Of a DNA stretch of 64,000 bases, positions 32,288 through 40,665 are shown in pieces. A program made the position numbers and the translations under genes. The notes below the pieces were generated by a model. The model saw only the letters and a program-made list of their open reading frames with translations, searched no databases and was not told the origin of the DNA. The stretch's first letter is position 1, and each line of letters starts with the position of its first letter. The stretch comes from Saccharopolyspora spinosa NRRL 18395. Lineage in GTDB: Bacteria > Actinomycetota > Actinomycetes > Mycobacteriales > Pseudonocardiaceae. The stretch is from the NCBI RefSeq assembly GCF_000194155.1, contig NZ_GL877879.1, positions 137,205 to 201,204 of the forward strand, in the 5' to 3' direction.

Positions 32288-34129
32288 TCACGCGGCCTCG
32301 CCTTCGGGCACGACCGGGTGCATGTCGGTCGTTGTGGCTGCGCGCTCGGCTTGCATAGCGGTGTAGATCGCGGCGCGTCGCCGACCGCCGACCGACAGGC
32401 CCCGGGCCCGCAGGCCCTCCAGCAACGCGTCCCGGCTCAGCCGGTCGCCGAGCTCGGCCGCCACCTGGCGAGCGGGCTCCAGCAGATCGGACACGTCCAC
32501 CTCGGTCGGCTCGGTCGCCACCCGCACCGGGCCGCGCCGGTCGCCTCGGTCGCCGTTGCCGGTCGCCTTCCGGTCGCCGGTCTCGCCGCCTGGCTCGGCC
32601 GCGCCGGTCGCGTGCCGCCTGTCGGCTTCGGTCGCCTCGGTCGTGCCGGTCGGTCGGTCGTCGGTCGCCACCCGCAGCGCCCCAGCTCGGTCGCCTCGGT
32701 CGGTCGTGTCCCGGCCTGGTCGGTCGGTCATCTCGGTCGCCCGGTCGCCTCGGCCGCTCTTGTCGGTCGCCTTGCCACCACGCGGCCGGTCGCCGGTCTC
32801 GGTCGCCTTGGCAGTCGGGCCGGTCGTCTTCGTCTCGGTCGTCTGCGGCCGGTCAACCAGCTCAGTTGTGCCCCCGGTCGTCCCGGTCGCCTGCTTTCGG
32901 TCGGCTACCCCCGGTCGTTCCGGTCGCCTCGACCGGTCGCCTCGGTCGCCTGGCTGGTTCGGTCGCCGGTCGCCTCGTTCGGTCGTTCGGTCGCGGCGAC
33001 GGCCGAAGAACCAGCGGCGGGGCCGGTCGCCGGTCGCCTCGGTCGGGAGCGGCTGGGCCGCAGGCTCGGTCGCCTCCCGCAGTGCCTCCGGTCCCCACAC
33101 CAACGCGGCCGCGTCCAGCACGCTCTGGGCCTCCCTCAGCACCCGGTCGGCCCGCTCGGCGTCGGCCGCCCGGCTGGCCGCCAGCATCTGCTGGACGACC
33201 GGGCCCCACTTCTTCGCGGCCCGGCGACCGAGCCACCGGCGGCTCTTGGCCGCCTGCCGTTCGGTCGCGCGGCGGATCTTGGCCACCTGCCGCTCGGTCG
33301 CCGCGACCGATAGAGCGGTGTCGGCGTCCTCGATCCGGTCGCGGACCGCGACCCTGTAGGCGGCCAGGGTCCGGCCGAAGAACAGCAGCCACTGATCCGC
33401 GGGGAACCGCGGGCGCACCGGCCGGGCCTGCAACTTGCCTTTGGCGTGCAGCCGGGCGCGGCGCTGCCACCACTCGTGGATCTCCCACGCGGTCGGCCCG
33501 GCCACCGACAGGACGGCCAGCGCGGGCCCGTTGTGGGTCCAGTTCGACCAGGCGCTGAACGCGATCACGGCCCACATGAGCAGCCGGGCCCGCAGTGCCC
33601 GGTCCCGGTGTTCTCCGGCCGCTCGGACCACGGTGCCCATCGCCAGACCCAGGACCTCCAGCGCGGTCGCACCGGCCAGCGCGAACGGCAGCAGCAGCGC
33701 CAGGCCCTGCGGCGCCGGGCCGTGCAGGTAGCGGAACTGGCCGTACCAGGCAGTGCCGGCGGCCATCGCGACCAGCACGGCCACCAGGCGGCCACCCAGC
33801 GCCGCGATGAACTGGGCTTTCGCGCCGTCCCACCACTGCCTGCGGGCCCGCCGCTTGGCGCGCCTGGTGCGCCGTTTGATCGCCCGCTTAGCCTGCTTGG
33901 TGCGCAGGTCAGTCGACACGCGACGCTGCGAGGCGCGTTCCTGGATCTGATCGCGGGCCTCTTTTAGTTCCAACTCGCCCCGCTGGCGGCGAAGGTCCCG
34001 GTCCAGCTCGGCATCCGCCGTCCGAATCTCGGCATCCGCCAGCGCCGCCAACCCGTGCTCGCTCGACGCGGCGACACGGCGGTGTGCTGGCACGGTGTTC
34101 TTGTGCACAAAGCCGGGGAGCAGTTTCAC
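32288..34129 (-). CDS. DUF2637-like membrane protein with long disordered linker
   Basis: 613 aa. Residues 1-100 are charged and helical, then four or so membrane segments (about 105-215: FIAALGGRLVAVLVAMAAG, LALLLPFALAGATALEVLG, LLMWAVIAFSAW, LAVLSVAGPTAWEIHEWW) as in DUF2637/Spd proteins of actinobacterial elements. Residues about 360-545 are disordered and built from GDR, TGDR and ERGDR units. The last 70 residues look like a winged helix (LSRDALLEGLRARGLSVGG, RRRAAIYTAMQAER). ATG overlaps the stop of the preceding gene. Confidence 0.75.
   Translation of the reverse strand: MKLLPGFVHKNTVPAHRRVAASSEHGLAALADAEIRTADAELDRDLRRQRGELELKEARDQIQERASQRRVSTDLRTKQAKRAIKRRTRRAKRRARRQWWDGAKAQFIAALGGRLVAVLVAMAAGTAWYGQFRYLHGPAPQGLALLLPFALAGATALEVLGLAMGTVVRAAGEHRDRALRARLLMWAVIAFSAWSNWTHNGPALAVLSVAGPTAWEIHEWWQRRARLHAKGKLQARPVRPRFPADQWLLFFGRTLAAYRVAVRDRIEDADTALSVAATERQVAKIRRATERQAAKSRRWLGRRAAKKWGPVVQQMLAASRAADAERADRVLREAQSVLDAAALVWGPEALREATEPAAQPLPTEATGDRPRRWFFGRRRDRTTERGDRRPNQPGDRGDRSRRPERPGVADRKQATGTTGGTTELVDRPQTTETKTTGPTAKATETGDRPRGGKATDKSGRGDRATEMTDRPGRDTTDRGDRAGALRVATDDRPTGTTEATEADRRHATGAAEPGGETGDRKATGNGDRGDRRGPVRVATEPTEVDVSDLLEPARQVAAELGDRLSRDALLEGLRARGLSVGGRRRAAIYTAMQAERAATTTDMHPVVPEGEAA
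32446..33010. repeat. CGGTCGCC-rich repeat tract inside coding region
   Basis: The linker of the DUF2637-like protein is encoded by dozens of close copies of CGGTCGCC/CGGTCGCT and variants, about every 8-20 bp. The protein repeats (GDR, TER, ATE) explain part of the pattern; a DNA-level role such as translocase recognition is possible. Confidence 0.6.
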
Positions 34130-34449
34130 GCCGCATCGCCCTCAGCTGCGGCGGCTTCGGAGGTTTCGGCGCGGTCACGCCAGAACTTCGCCAGCTGCCG
34201 GTACTCCCGAGCGGCGTCCGTCGCGTACAAGCCGGCATCGCACATCGCATGCGTGGCCAGGAGGTCATCGGTGTGCTTGGACAGCACCCGCCACACGCAG
34301 GCCTGACGCTCATACAGGGCTGCTTTCGCCGCGCACCGCGCAGCGTTGTCCGCACTGCTACTCAGCTCGTACCGCTGCGTTGCAAGCCGATCCAGCAACT
34401 CCCGCGCCGCACTACCCAACCAAGCCGGAGTAATCAACGTGGTGATCAC
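34126..34449 (-). CDS. Small helical hypothetical protein of transfer operon
   Basis: 107 aa from a GTG that overlaps the preceding stop (GTGA); its own TGA overlaps the next ATG. Almost entirely helical (LLDRLATQRYELSSSADNAA, YERQACVWRVLSKHTDDLLA, DAAREYRQLAKFWRDRAET), so possibly a coiled-coil partner of the DUF2637-like protein. No family recognised. Confidence 0.65.
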   Translation of the reverse strand: MITTLITPAWLGSAARELLDRLATQRYELSSSADNAARCAAKAALYERQACVWRVLSKHTDDLLATHAMCDAGLYATDAAREYRQLAKFWRDRAETSEAAAAEGDAA

Positions 34450-35222
34450 GCCGCACCTCCGTTCACGCGGGCGTGCTTGGCGGCGCGACGAGCGCGCAGG
34501 ACCGCCTGGCGCTGCCTGCGGTCGGCGATGCCACCGGCGAGCTCGATGCAGAAAGCCATGTCCTTTTCGGACCCGAAATGCTCGGCGAGCTCCCAGCTCT
34601 GCGTGGCCTCGGCGTAGGCGCCGGTTTCCTCTGCACGCAGCGCATCGAGCATGTGGCGGGCACCCAGCTCCCGGCAGGACCACACGCGCTGCGCTGCCAC
34701 GCCTTCCAGCTCGGTCGGGTCGGTGGCGCACTTGCGGCACACCCAGCCGCCCTCGAACGGCTTGTAGGTGCGCACCCCGCGACCACAGCGGCGGCACGAG
34801 TCAGGCCGGTCCAGCTGCTCACGCAGGATGTGCAACTCCAGGAACTCAGCGGCCCGCGTCAACCCCAGCCAACCTCGGAGCAGGTACGTGGTCGAGCCGT
34901 CCGGGTTGGTCCAGCACCGGTCACAATCGCCGGAACCACACGACCAGGCCCGGCCGCCGAGTGCCTTCTTGGCGACCTTGAGCATGGCGCGATCGATGTG
35001 CTCGTTGCCGTCCCAGAGCACAACAGTCAGGTCACCGGCGGTGTCCATGTTGATCGTGCCGGTGGCGGTGAGCACCTTCCCGTCCTGGCGCAGCGTCGCG
35101 AACGCGGGCTCTGGTAGGCGGTCGGAGAAGGCGACGCGCACGCCATCGGCTTTCAATTCCTCGATGTGGCGGTGCACGTCCTCGGCGACAAGACGGCCGG
35201 CATTGCTGACATACTCAGTCAC
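34446..35222 (-). CDS. Zinc-ribbon protein, first gene of transfer operon
   Basis: 258 aa, GTG start at 35222 with AGGGAGA upstream. A beta-rich N-terminal region (FATLRQDGKVLTATGTINMD) leads to three Cys clusters: CGSGDCDRCW, CRRCGRGVRTYK and CRKCA, i.e. likely zinc ribbons. The C-terminus is helical with TPR-like character (GAYAEATQSWELAEHFGSEK). It heads the leftward transfer operon just inside attR. Nucleic-acid binding is probable; precise role unknown. Confidence 0.7.
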   Translation of the reverse strand: MTEYVSNAGRLVAEDVHRHIEELKADGVRVAFSDRLPEPAFATLRQDGKVLTATGTINMDTAGDLTVVLWDGNEHIDRAMLKVAKKALGGRAWSCGSGDCDRCWTNPDGSTTYLLRGWLGLTRAAEFLELHILREQLDRPDSCRRCGRGVRTYKPFEGGWVCRKCATDPTELEGVAAQRVWSCRELGARHMLDALRAEETGAYAEATQSWELAEHFGSEKDMAFCIELAGGIADRRQRQAVLRARRAAKHARVNGGAA

Positions 35223-35293
35223 GGGTTCTCCCTGGTATCCGCAGGTGGGGACCAAGGCCCTCGGTCGGTGTTGCTGCACCGACGGGGGCCGAC

Positions 35294-35315
35294 CCGTCTC
35301 ACACGCGTCTCACGG
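35294..35315. promoter_or_regulatory. CCGTCTCAC motifs near right end
   Basis: CCGTCTCAC at 35294-35302 and CGTCTCACGG at 35306-35315. The same 9-mer is at 16590-16598 beside attL. Paired motifs near both ends fit integrase arm-type sites, though they could also be promoter elements of the transfer operon. Confidence 0.4.
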
Positions 35316-35417
35316 ACTCGTCAGACGGGGCTGAAATAGCAACCCGTTTCTGGACTTTCGTCGGACTTCACCAGGGAATTCGGATTCCGGCAGACTCACC
35401 GGATCCGATTCACGCGC

Positions 35418-35475
35418 CTACGGATCAGAAGGTTAGGGGTTCGAATCCCTTCGGGCGCGCGTCTGGTCGAGACAG
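35418..35475 (+). repeat. attR, 58-bp attachment repeat
   Basis: Exact copy of 16442-16499, containing the displaced original 3' half of tRNA-Arg(ACG). It marks the chromosomal junction of the element. Confidence 0.95.
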
Positions 35476-35476
35476 C

Positions 35477-35510
35477 AAGAAACCCCCTGAACTGGGGGTT
35501 TCTTGTTTTT
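35477..35510 (+). terminator. Original terminator of tRNA-Arg
   Basis: AAGAAACCCCC and GGGGGTTTCTT form a hairpin around TGAACT, followed by GTTTTT. It directly follows attR, so it is the chromosomal tRNA terminator separated from its gene by the insertion. Confidence 0.85.
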
Positions 35511-35845
35511 CCGGGGCATATACGGCCGGGTTGCTGCCTGCCGTTCAGGCCCCAGTTGCCAATAAATTGCCAACTTTCCCGGCTACTCGCCGGGCGCTTC
35601 GGAGTCCAGGAAGGCCAGCGCCTCCGCCGTCCAGCCGCCGACGCCGAACCGCCACGCCTTGCTGTCCGTCATTCTCAATCCACCGCGTCGATCAGCCGCT
35701 CATTTGCCTCAGCGCGCAGCGCTGTGGCAAAGGGCAGTCAACTGGTCGGCGAGCGGGTTCCTCTGCTCCCGGGTGTAGCGGCCTCCACCCAGCTCGAAAG
35801 CAGCTTCGTCAAGTTCCCGCTGAGCCGAACGCGCCAGCACCGCAA
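35511..35845. other. Chromosomal region next to attR, no gene
   Basis: No supported gene. At 35555-35574 lies GTTGCCAATAAATTGCCAAC, which resembles the TTGGCAATTTTGGCAA repeats of the element but with a different spacing, and outside attR. Confidence 0.35.
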
Positions 35846-36046
35846 GCCAGCGGCGCCGAGCTCGATGAACAGGACACCGGCGATGATGAGACCGATGCCC
35901 ACGCTTATGACCTTGGTGAGCGGTTCGTTGAACAGGATGCGAGAGGCCAGCGCGGTCCGGGCGACGCCGGAGGCGGCCCAAATGCCGTAGGCGACGCCGA
36001 TGTCCATGCCCGCCAGGTCGAGGGAGAGGGCTGCGAACGAGCCGAT
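35846..36046 (-). pseudogene. Truncated SMR-family efflux transporter
   Basis: The residues GMDIGVAYGIWAASGVARTA followed by LASRILFNEPLTKVISVGIG and LIIAGVLFIELG match helices 3-4 of small multidrug resistance proteins (EmrE/QacE/SugE type, about 105 aa). The first two helices, including the essential membrane Glu, are absent, and no start is present. A dead C-terminal half, close to the AICE junction. Confidence 0.75.
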
Positions 36047-36179
36047 GTATTGCTCTATTACGCCAAAACCAACTCGCGGCCCGGAATCCCGGCTTGGCGC
36101 ATCGAAACGCTTGTCGGCCTGGCGTGTTCTGCAGTTCAGTAAGCGTTTTTCACCCTGGCCGATACGCAGCCGCGACGCT

Positions 36180-36275
36180 GGAAGCCCTACCGTACGAGGC
36201 TGCCCAAGCGGCTTTGCCGCTTTGGCCCACCCTCGCAGCTCGCACCGCTACCCGCGCCGCAACGCAAGAGGTTGA
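36180..36275 (-). repeat. Dispersed intergenic repeat, family A (partial)
   Basis: On the minus strand: GCGGTGCGAGCTGCGAGGGT, then GGGCCAAAGCGGC and GCCGCTTGGGCAGCC. It closely matches 46388-46435. Confidence 0.6.
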
Positions 36276-36281
36276 AAACGC

Positions 36282-36878
36282 TCAGTCGGACCAGAAGCGC
36301 TTTTTTCGCTTGGGGTGGCGGATGTCGTTGCCGCCCATGATCGAGAAGCTGCGGATGCGGATGAGCGGGGCGTTCGGCATTTCTGCTTCCTCGTCCACCT
36401 TGATCGTGTTGCCGCCCATGATGTCCGTGGAGTCGACCACCACCCGCACTCCGCGCGGCACGATCACGTCGCTGCCGCCCATGATTGACACGAGCATGAT
36501 CTCGATCTCCGGGCCGGGCAGTGTCGCCTCGCGCAGGTCGATCGTGGACCCGCCCATGAGCGCGAAGTACCCCGACTTCCGTGGCACCCGCCAGCGCCCC
36601 TTGTAGTCGGAACCGCCCATGATCGCCAGTTTCCACCGGCGTTTGGTCCCGTCGGTGGGCTCGACGGGGCGGTCAGATGCCGTGGCCGGCAGGTCGGTCA
36701 CCAGCGCGTCGAGTTCTCCGCGCGTGACGGACTGGTAGGCGGCGTCCACGCGTTCGGTGAACTCGGCCAAGGTCAGCCGTCCATCGCCAACCGCGTCGGT
36801 CAGCCGTCGTGCGATCTCGGTGCGTTCGGCATCGGAGGCGCGGATGGATCGGTCCCCGCTCCCGTCTGGGCTGCTCAT
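36282..36878 (-). CDS. DUF1707 / LiaF-type cell-envelope protein
   Basis: 198 aa. Residues about 8-60 are a DUF1707 (SHOCT-like) domain: IRASDAERTEIARRLTDAVG, DGRLTLAEFTERVDAAYQS. The C-terminal 100 residues repeat IMGGSD-type turns (LAIMGGSDYKG, ALMGGSTIDLR, SIMGGSDVIVPRG, DIMGGNTIKV), the beta-solenoid of the LiaF/cell-wall-active antibiotic response family. No membrane helix, so it is cytoplasmic or peripheral. Envelope-stress role is suggested by family only. Confidence 0.8.
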   Translation of the reverse strand: MSSPDGSGDRSIRASDAERTEIARRLTDAVGDGRLTLAEFTERVDAAYQSVTRGELDALVTDLPATASDRPVEPTDGTKRRWKLAIMGGSDYKGRWRVPRKSGYFALMGGSTIDLREATLPGPEIEIMLVSIMGGSDVIVPRGVRVVVDSTDIMGGNTIKVDEEAEMPNAPLIRIRSFSIMGGNDIRHPKRKKRFWSD

Positions 36879-37301
36879 GCCGGCAGTGTAGGACGCGCGG
36901 CCGAGGCGGATTCGGGAAATCGCGGGCATCTCGCACCTGGCCGCCTTCACGCGCGTGCCGGGTGCGTCGGCCTGGCGCCGGCCGGGTCCGGTGCTCGGTA
37001 GCGGTGTTGATCGGCGGAGCACCCGGTGGGACATCGACTCCGCCTCCGGGTTCGACCGGGTGTTCATCTCGGTTTCCGGCCCCGACGGCCAGTGCCCGCT
37101 GGACGTCCCCTCGCTGCTTCCACTCGCCGAGTCGACGTCGTCCAGCTCCTGCGGCCCGACCAGGAGTTGGCAGCTGACCCGGATCGGCCAATTGCCTGCC
37201 TGCTGTGCGCTGGCGATGCGGATCAGCTGGTCACGGCGGCGGCGAGCGCGCGGCGGGTCGAGGGCCGATGATGGCCCGTAGTCGGGACTGAGGGGAACCA
37301 G
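36879..37301. other. Intergenic region
   Basis: 423 bp between divergent genes. Several frames are open through GC bias but none has convincing composition or a start site. Confidence 0.3.
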
Positions 37302-37931
37302 ATGATCGACATCGCCAAGCAGGTAGCCGCCGTGCAGCGGGTGGTCAGCCAGCACTCGATCGACGGCGGTGGGCAGGTGAGCGTCCTGCTGCGCCGCAAC
37401 TACGCCGCTTCGATCAGAGAGGTCTGGCGCGCGTTGACCGAACCGGACACGTTGCGATGTTGGCTCCTGCCGGTCACCGGAGAGCTGTGGGGACGCGGCT
37501 GGCACTGGTTCGACGGCACTGCGGGCGGTCGAATCCTGCGCTGCACGGCGCCGCGCTTGCTGAAGACGACGTTCGACGAGGACAACAGCGTTGTTGAGCT
37601 GCGGCTTTCTGACGGTGACGGGTCTGGCCCCGGGACCGGGGTCGAGGTCATGCACTCGGTTCCGCTGGATCCGATCAGCAGCGGCGCGGGCGCTTTGTTC
37701 GTCGGGCCCGCCTGGGACGTCGGCCTGCTCGGGCTGGACGTGTACCTCCGGGGCGAGGACATCCCCGGATGGGAGAACTCGGCCGAGGTGCAGCGGTTCT
37801 CCCGGCAGGTCATCAGGGCGTGGGCCACCGCGACCGAGGACTCCGGCACCGCCGACGGCGACCAGATCGCCGACGGGGTGGCCGCGGCGACCGCCCAGCT
37901 CACGCCGGATCTCGACCAGACGAGCGCCTGA
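37302..37931 (+). CDS. SRPBCC (AHSA1-like) domain protein
   Basis: 209 aa. From residue about 28 the sequence follows the START/SRPBCC pattern: VLLRRNYAASIREVWRALTE, PDTLRCWLLPVTGELWGRG, and the later VGPAWDVGLLGLDVYLRG. Such proteins bind a hydrophobic ligand in a helix-grip fold; many are of unknown role. ATG at 37302 has GGGG upstream. Convergent with the MFS gene. Confidence 0.8.
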   Translation: MIDIAKQVAAVQRVVSQHSIDGGGQVSVLLRRNYAASIREVWRALTEPDTLRCWLLPVTGELWGRGWHWFDGTAGGRILRCTAPRLLKTTFDEDNSVVELRLSDGDGSGPGTGVEVMHSVPLDPISSGAGALFVGPAWDVGLLGLDVYLRGEDIPGWENSAEVQRFSRQVIRAWATATEDSGTADGDQIADGVAAATAQLTPDLDQTSA

Positions 37932-37974
37932 ACGTCCCGTCCCCGCTGGGCTGCCGTGTGGCAGGTCGGCGGGT

Positions 37975-39240
37975 TCAGCTGGTAGCAGCTCGACGCGAGC
38001 GTCCGATCGTCATCGCCATCGCGGCGGCAGCCCCGCACAGCGCGGCGGCTCCGATCCAGACCGCGTCGTAGGAGCCCAGCAGATCCCGCGTCACCGCGCC
38101 GAAGTAGGCGATCAGCCCGGCGCCCACCTGGTGTGCCGCACTCACCCAGCCGAAGACGATCGCGCCTCCGTGGCCGAAGACCTCGCGGCACAGGGCGATC
38201 GTCGGAGGCACGGTGGCGACGTCGAGCAGGCCGAACAGGACCGCGAAGACGATCATCCCCATGTGCACCGTCGGCCCCATCAGTGCTGGCAGGGCAAGCA
38301 GCGAGACGCCCCGCAGCCCGTAGTAGCCCGCCAGCAGCAGTTGCGGGCTGCAGCGGTCGGTGAGCCAGCCGGACCCGATCGTGCCGGCCACGTTCACCAC
38401 CCCGATGACCGCGAGCAGCGAGGCCGCCACCGTGGTCGGCATGCCGTGATCATGCGCGGCGGAAGTGAAGTGGGTCCACATGATCCCGTTGGTGGATGCC
38501 CCGCAGATCGCGAAAGTGCCCGCCAGCAGCCAGAACGGGCCGGTCCGCGCCGCGTCGAACAGCAGTCGCACCGCGCGGCGGGCCGCGTCGGGCACGGGTT
38601 CGGGCTTGGGTTCGAAACCCGTTGCGCCGTAGGGCCGCAAGCCGAGGTCGGCGGGGTGGTCGCGCAGCACCCACCACACCAGCGGTGCCGTGGCCAACGC
38701 GATCAGCGCGAGGACGACGATCGCCGTGCGCCACGCGAAGTGTTCGACGACCCAGGACATCACCGGCAGGAACGCGAACTGCCCGAAGACGCTCGCCGCG
38801 GTCAGCGAACCGGTCACCAGGCCGCGTCGAGCCACGAACCAGCGGTGCGTCACGGTCGCGGCGAACGCCATCGCCAACGCGCCGCAACCGATCCCGACGA
38901 GCACGCCCCAACCCAGGACCAGTTGCCAGGAATCGGAAACGATCGTGGTCAGCCCGGCACCCGCGGCGATCAGCAGGAGCGCGCCCACCGCCACCCGCCG
39001 GATGCCGAAGCGGTCCATCAGCGCCGCGGAGAACGGCGAGGTCAGCCCGTACAGCGCCAGGTTCACCGACACCGCGACCCCGATGGTGGCGCGCGACCAG
39101 CCGAACTCGTCGTGCAGCGGGGTGACCAGGAGGCCCGCCGTGGTAGCACAGGCACCCGCGCTGATGACCGCCAGCGCGGTGACGGCGGCGACCCACCACG
39201 CGCGGTGGATGCGCGTCCGGGGAACTGTTTCGGTCGTCAT
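37975..39240 (-). CDS. MFS transporter
   Basis: 421 aa with 12 hydrophobic segments. The N-terminal half contains GLLVTPLHDEFGWSRATIGV and the A-loop-like MDRFGIRRV; the second half has GWVSAAHQVGAGLIAYFGA. It resembles the monocarboxylate/oxalate-formate antiporter (OFA-type) subgroup. ATG at 39240. It diverges from an AraC/GlxA regulator 70 bp away, which probably controls it. Substrate unknown. Confidence 0.88.
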   Translation of the reverse strand: MTTETVPRTRIHRAWWVAAVTALAVISAGACATTAGLLVTPLHDEFGWSRATIGVAVSVNLALYGLTSPFSAALMDRFGIRRVAVGALLLIAAGAGLTTIVSDSWQLVLGWGVLVGIGCGALAMAFAATVTHRWFVARRGLVTGSLTAASVFGQFAFLPVMSWVVEHFAWRTAIVVLALIALATAPLVWWVLRDHPADLGLRPYGATGFEPKPEPVPDAARRAVRLLFDAARTGPFWLLAGTFAICGASTNGIMWTHFTSAAHDHGMPTTVAASLLAVIGVVNVAGTIGSGWLTDRCSPQLLLAGYYGLRGVSLLALPALMGPTVHMGMIVFAVLFGLLDVATVPPTIALCREVFGHGGAIVFGWVSAAHQVGAGLIAYFGAVTRDLLGSYDAVWIGAAALCGAAAAMAMTIGRSRRAATS

Positions 39241-39310
39241 GCCCAGACCCTGCGTCGCCGGGCGCGGCCGAACGAGTGGCCTGATGGCCAACATGTGCAA
39301 GAATCGGGAC

Positions 39311-40291
39311 ATGGCCAGTCGAGTCGCGGTGCTGGTCCGCCACGGCGTGCTGCCGATGGAACTGGGCCTAGTGCACCAGCTGTTCGGGAATGCCCGCTCA
39401 CCTGCCGGAACGCCGCTGTACGACGTCGTGACGTGCACGCTCGTCCCCGGCCTGGTGCGCACCAACGCGGACTTCCCGATCAGCGTCGAGCGTGGTCCCG
39501 AAGCGTTGGCCGGGGCTAGCACCGTGATCGTCCCGGCATCGCACGAGCCGGACGAGACCGAGACCGAAGGCCTGCTCGGCCCGGATCTCGCCGAGGCGCT
39601 CGCGCGGATCCGGCCGGGCACCCGAATCGCCTCGATCTGCACCGGGGTCTACGTGCTGGCCGCGGCCGGGCTGCTCGACGGCCGCCGGGCGACGACGCAC
39701 TGGAACTCCTGCGACCGGTTCCGCCGGCTCTACCCGGCGGTCCGGCTGGACCCCGACGTCCTCTACACAGACGACGGCGACGTGCTGACCTCGGCTGGGG
39801 AGGCGTCCGGCATCGACCTGTGCCTGCACATGATCCGGTGCGACCACGGCGCGGCGGTCGCCAACGAGGTGGCGCGGCTGACGGTCGTGCCGCCGCACCG
39901 CGACGGCGGCCAGGCCCAGTACATCCGGTGCCCGATCCCCGAACCCCAGCTCTCGTCGACCGCGCAGGCCCGGGCATGGGCGCTGGAGCACCTGGACCGG
40001 CCGCTGGCGCTGCGCGAATTGGCGGCGCGGGAGTCTATGAGCGTCCGCACGTTCACCCGCAGGTTCCGCGACGAGGTCGGCATCTCACCGCTGCAATGGC
40101 TGACCCAGCAGCGCATCGAGCGAGCCCGGCATCTGCTGGAGGAGACCGATCTGCCGGTCGACCGGATCGCGGCGGACGCGGGATTCGGCACTGCGGCTTC
40201 GCTGCGCCAGCACCTGCAGGCGGCACTCGGGGTGTCCCCGAGTGCGTACCGCAGCACCTTCCGAGGAAGCGCAGCCGTAGGGAGCCCGTGA
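39311..40291 (+). CDS. GlxA-type AraC-family regulator
   Basis: 326 aa. The N-terminal 190 residues are a DJ-1/PfpI-like class I glutamine amidotransferase domain (IASICTGVYVLAAAGLLDGR with the nucleophile-elbow Cys), and the C-terminal 100 an AraC helix-turn-helix pair (LALRELAARESMSVRTFTRR then RIERARHLLEETDLPVDRIA). Divergent from the MFS gene, its likely target. Start could also be 39284 or 39293. Confidence 0.9.
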   Translation: MASRVAVLVRHGVLPMELGLVHQLFGNARSPAGTPLYDVVTCTLVPGLVRTNADFPISVERGPEALAGASTVIVPASHEPDETETEGLLGPDLAEALARIRPGTRIASICTGVYVLAAAGLLDGRRATTHWNSCDRFRRLYPAVRLDPDVLYTDDGDVLTSAGEASGIDLCLHMIRCDHGAAVANEVARLTVVPPHRDGGQAQYIRCPIPEPQLSSTAQARAWALEHLDRPLALRELAARESMSVRTFTRRFRDEVGISPLQWLTQQRIERARHLLEETDLPVDRIAADAGFGTAASLRQHLQAALGVSPSAYRSTFRGSAAVGSP

Positions 40292-40329
40292 GCGCTTTTG
40301 GTTGCTGTAGGGGCTCTTCCAGGCTCGTT

Positions 40330-40520
40330 TTGCGTGGCGGTGCGGGTGGCGGAACCTCAGACGCCGTGGACTGGCCTCGCCAAGAACCCCGACGGGTGGG
40401 CACAGTCCGATAACCCGCGGCGGTGCTTGCTGCGAGCGTGAGCTGAGCAGCTGGCGCCGTGTCGAAGACAAAAATCCGCCCTACCGCACCCTGGACGATC
40501 ACTTCCAAAACAGCCTCTAT
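40330..40520 (+). repeat. Dispersed intergenic repeat, family A
   Basis: Blocks GGTGGCGGAACCTCAG, TAACCCGCGGCGGTGC, CTGCGAGCG and GGACGATCACTTCC-AAAACAGCCTCTATA appear in the order seen (inverted) at 7488-7614. The region 40292-40665 has no gene. Confidence 0.6.
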
Positions 40521-40665
40521 AACACAAGAAACGCGCACGGGGATGTGACTTGGGCTCCGAACACCTGGCGGGTTGGGCTGCGCAGGAGCAAGGTTCAGGC
40601 AAAGCGCGGCGGACTGACCGCCGCAGGCTTGCCCAGGTGCAACGGGCGTCGACGAGGAGGTCGGC

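Larger units (their letters stand above)
16442..35475. mobile_element. Integrative and conjugative element (AICE) in tRNA-Arg(ACG)
   Basis: A 19-kb element defined by perfect 58-bp direct repeats. Inside are a tyrosine integrase, excisionase-like proteins, a repressor, a possible replication module (DUF3987 plus iteron-like repeats), an FtsK/SpoIIIE translocase for double-stranded DNA transfer, spread-type membrane proteins and cargo. Transfer genes run leftward from the right end; the early genes run rightward from 18.7 kb. All core genes look intact, so it may still be mobile. No classical RepSA/RepAM or relaxase was seen. Confidence 0.92.

Noticed and set aside
31184..33313. 709-codon open frame on the plus strand
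   Set aside because: It lies antisense to two transfer genes and consists of Arg/Pro/Ser repeats produced by the GGTCGCC tract.
35555..35574. Fifth iteron copy of the element
   Set aside because: Lies outside attR and has a 2-bp longer spacer, so it does not belong to the element as defined; similarity may be chance.
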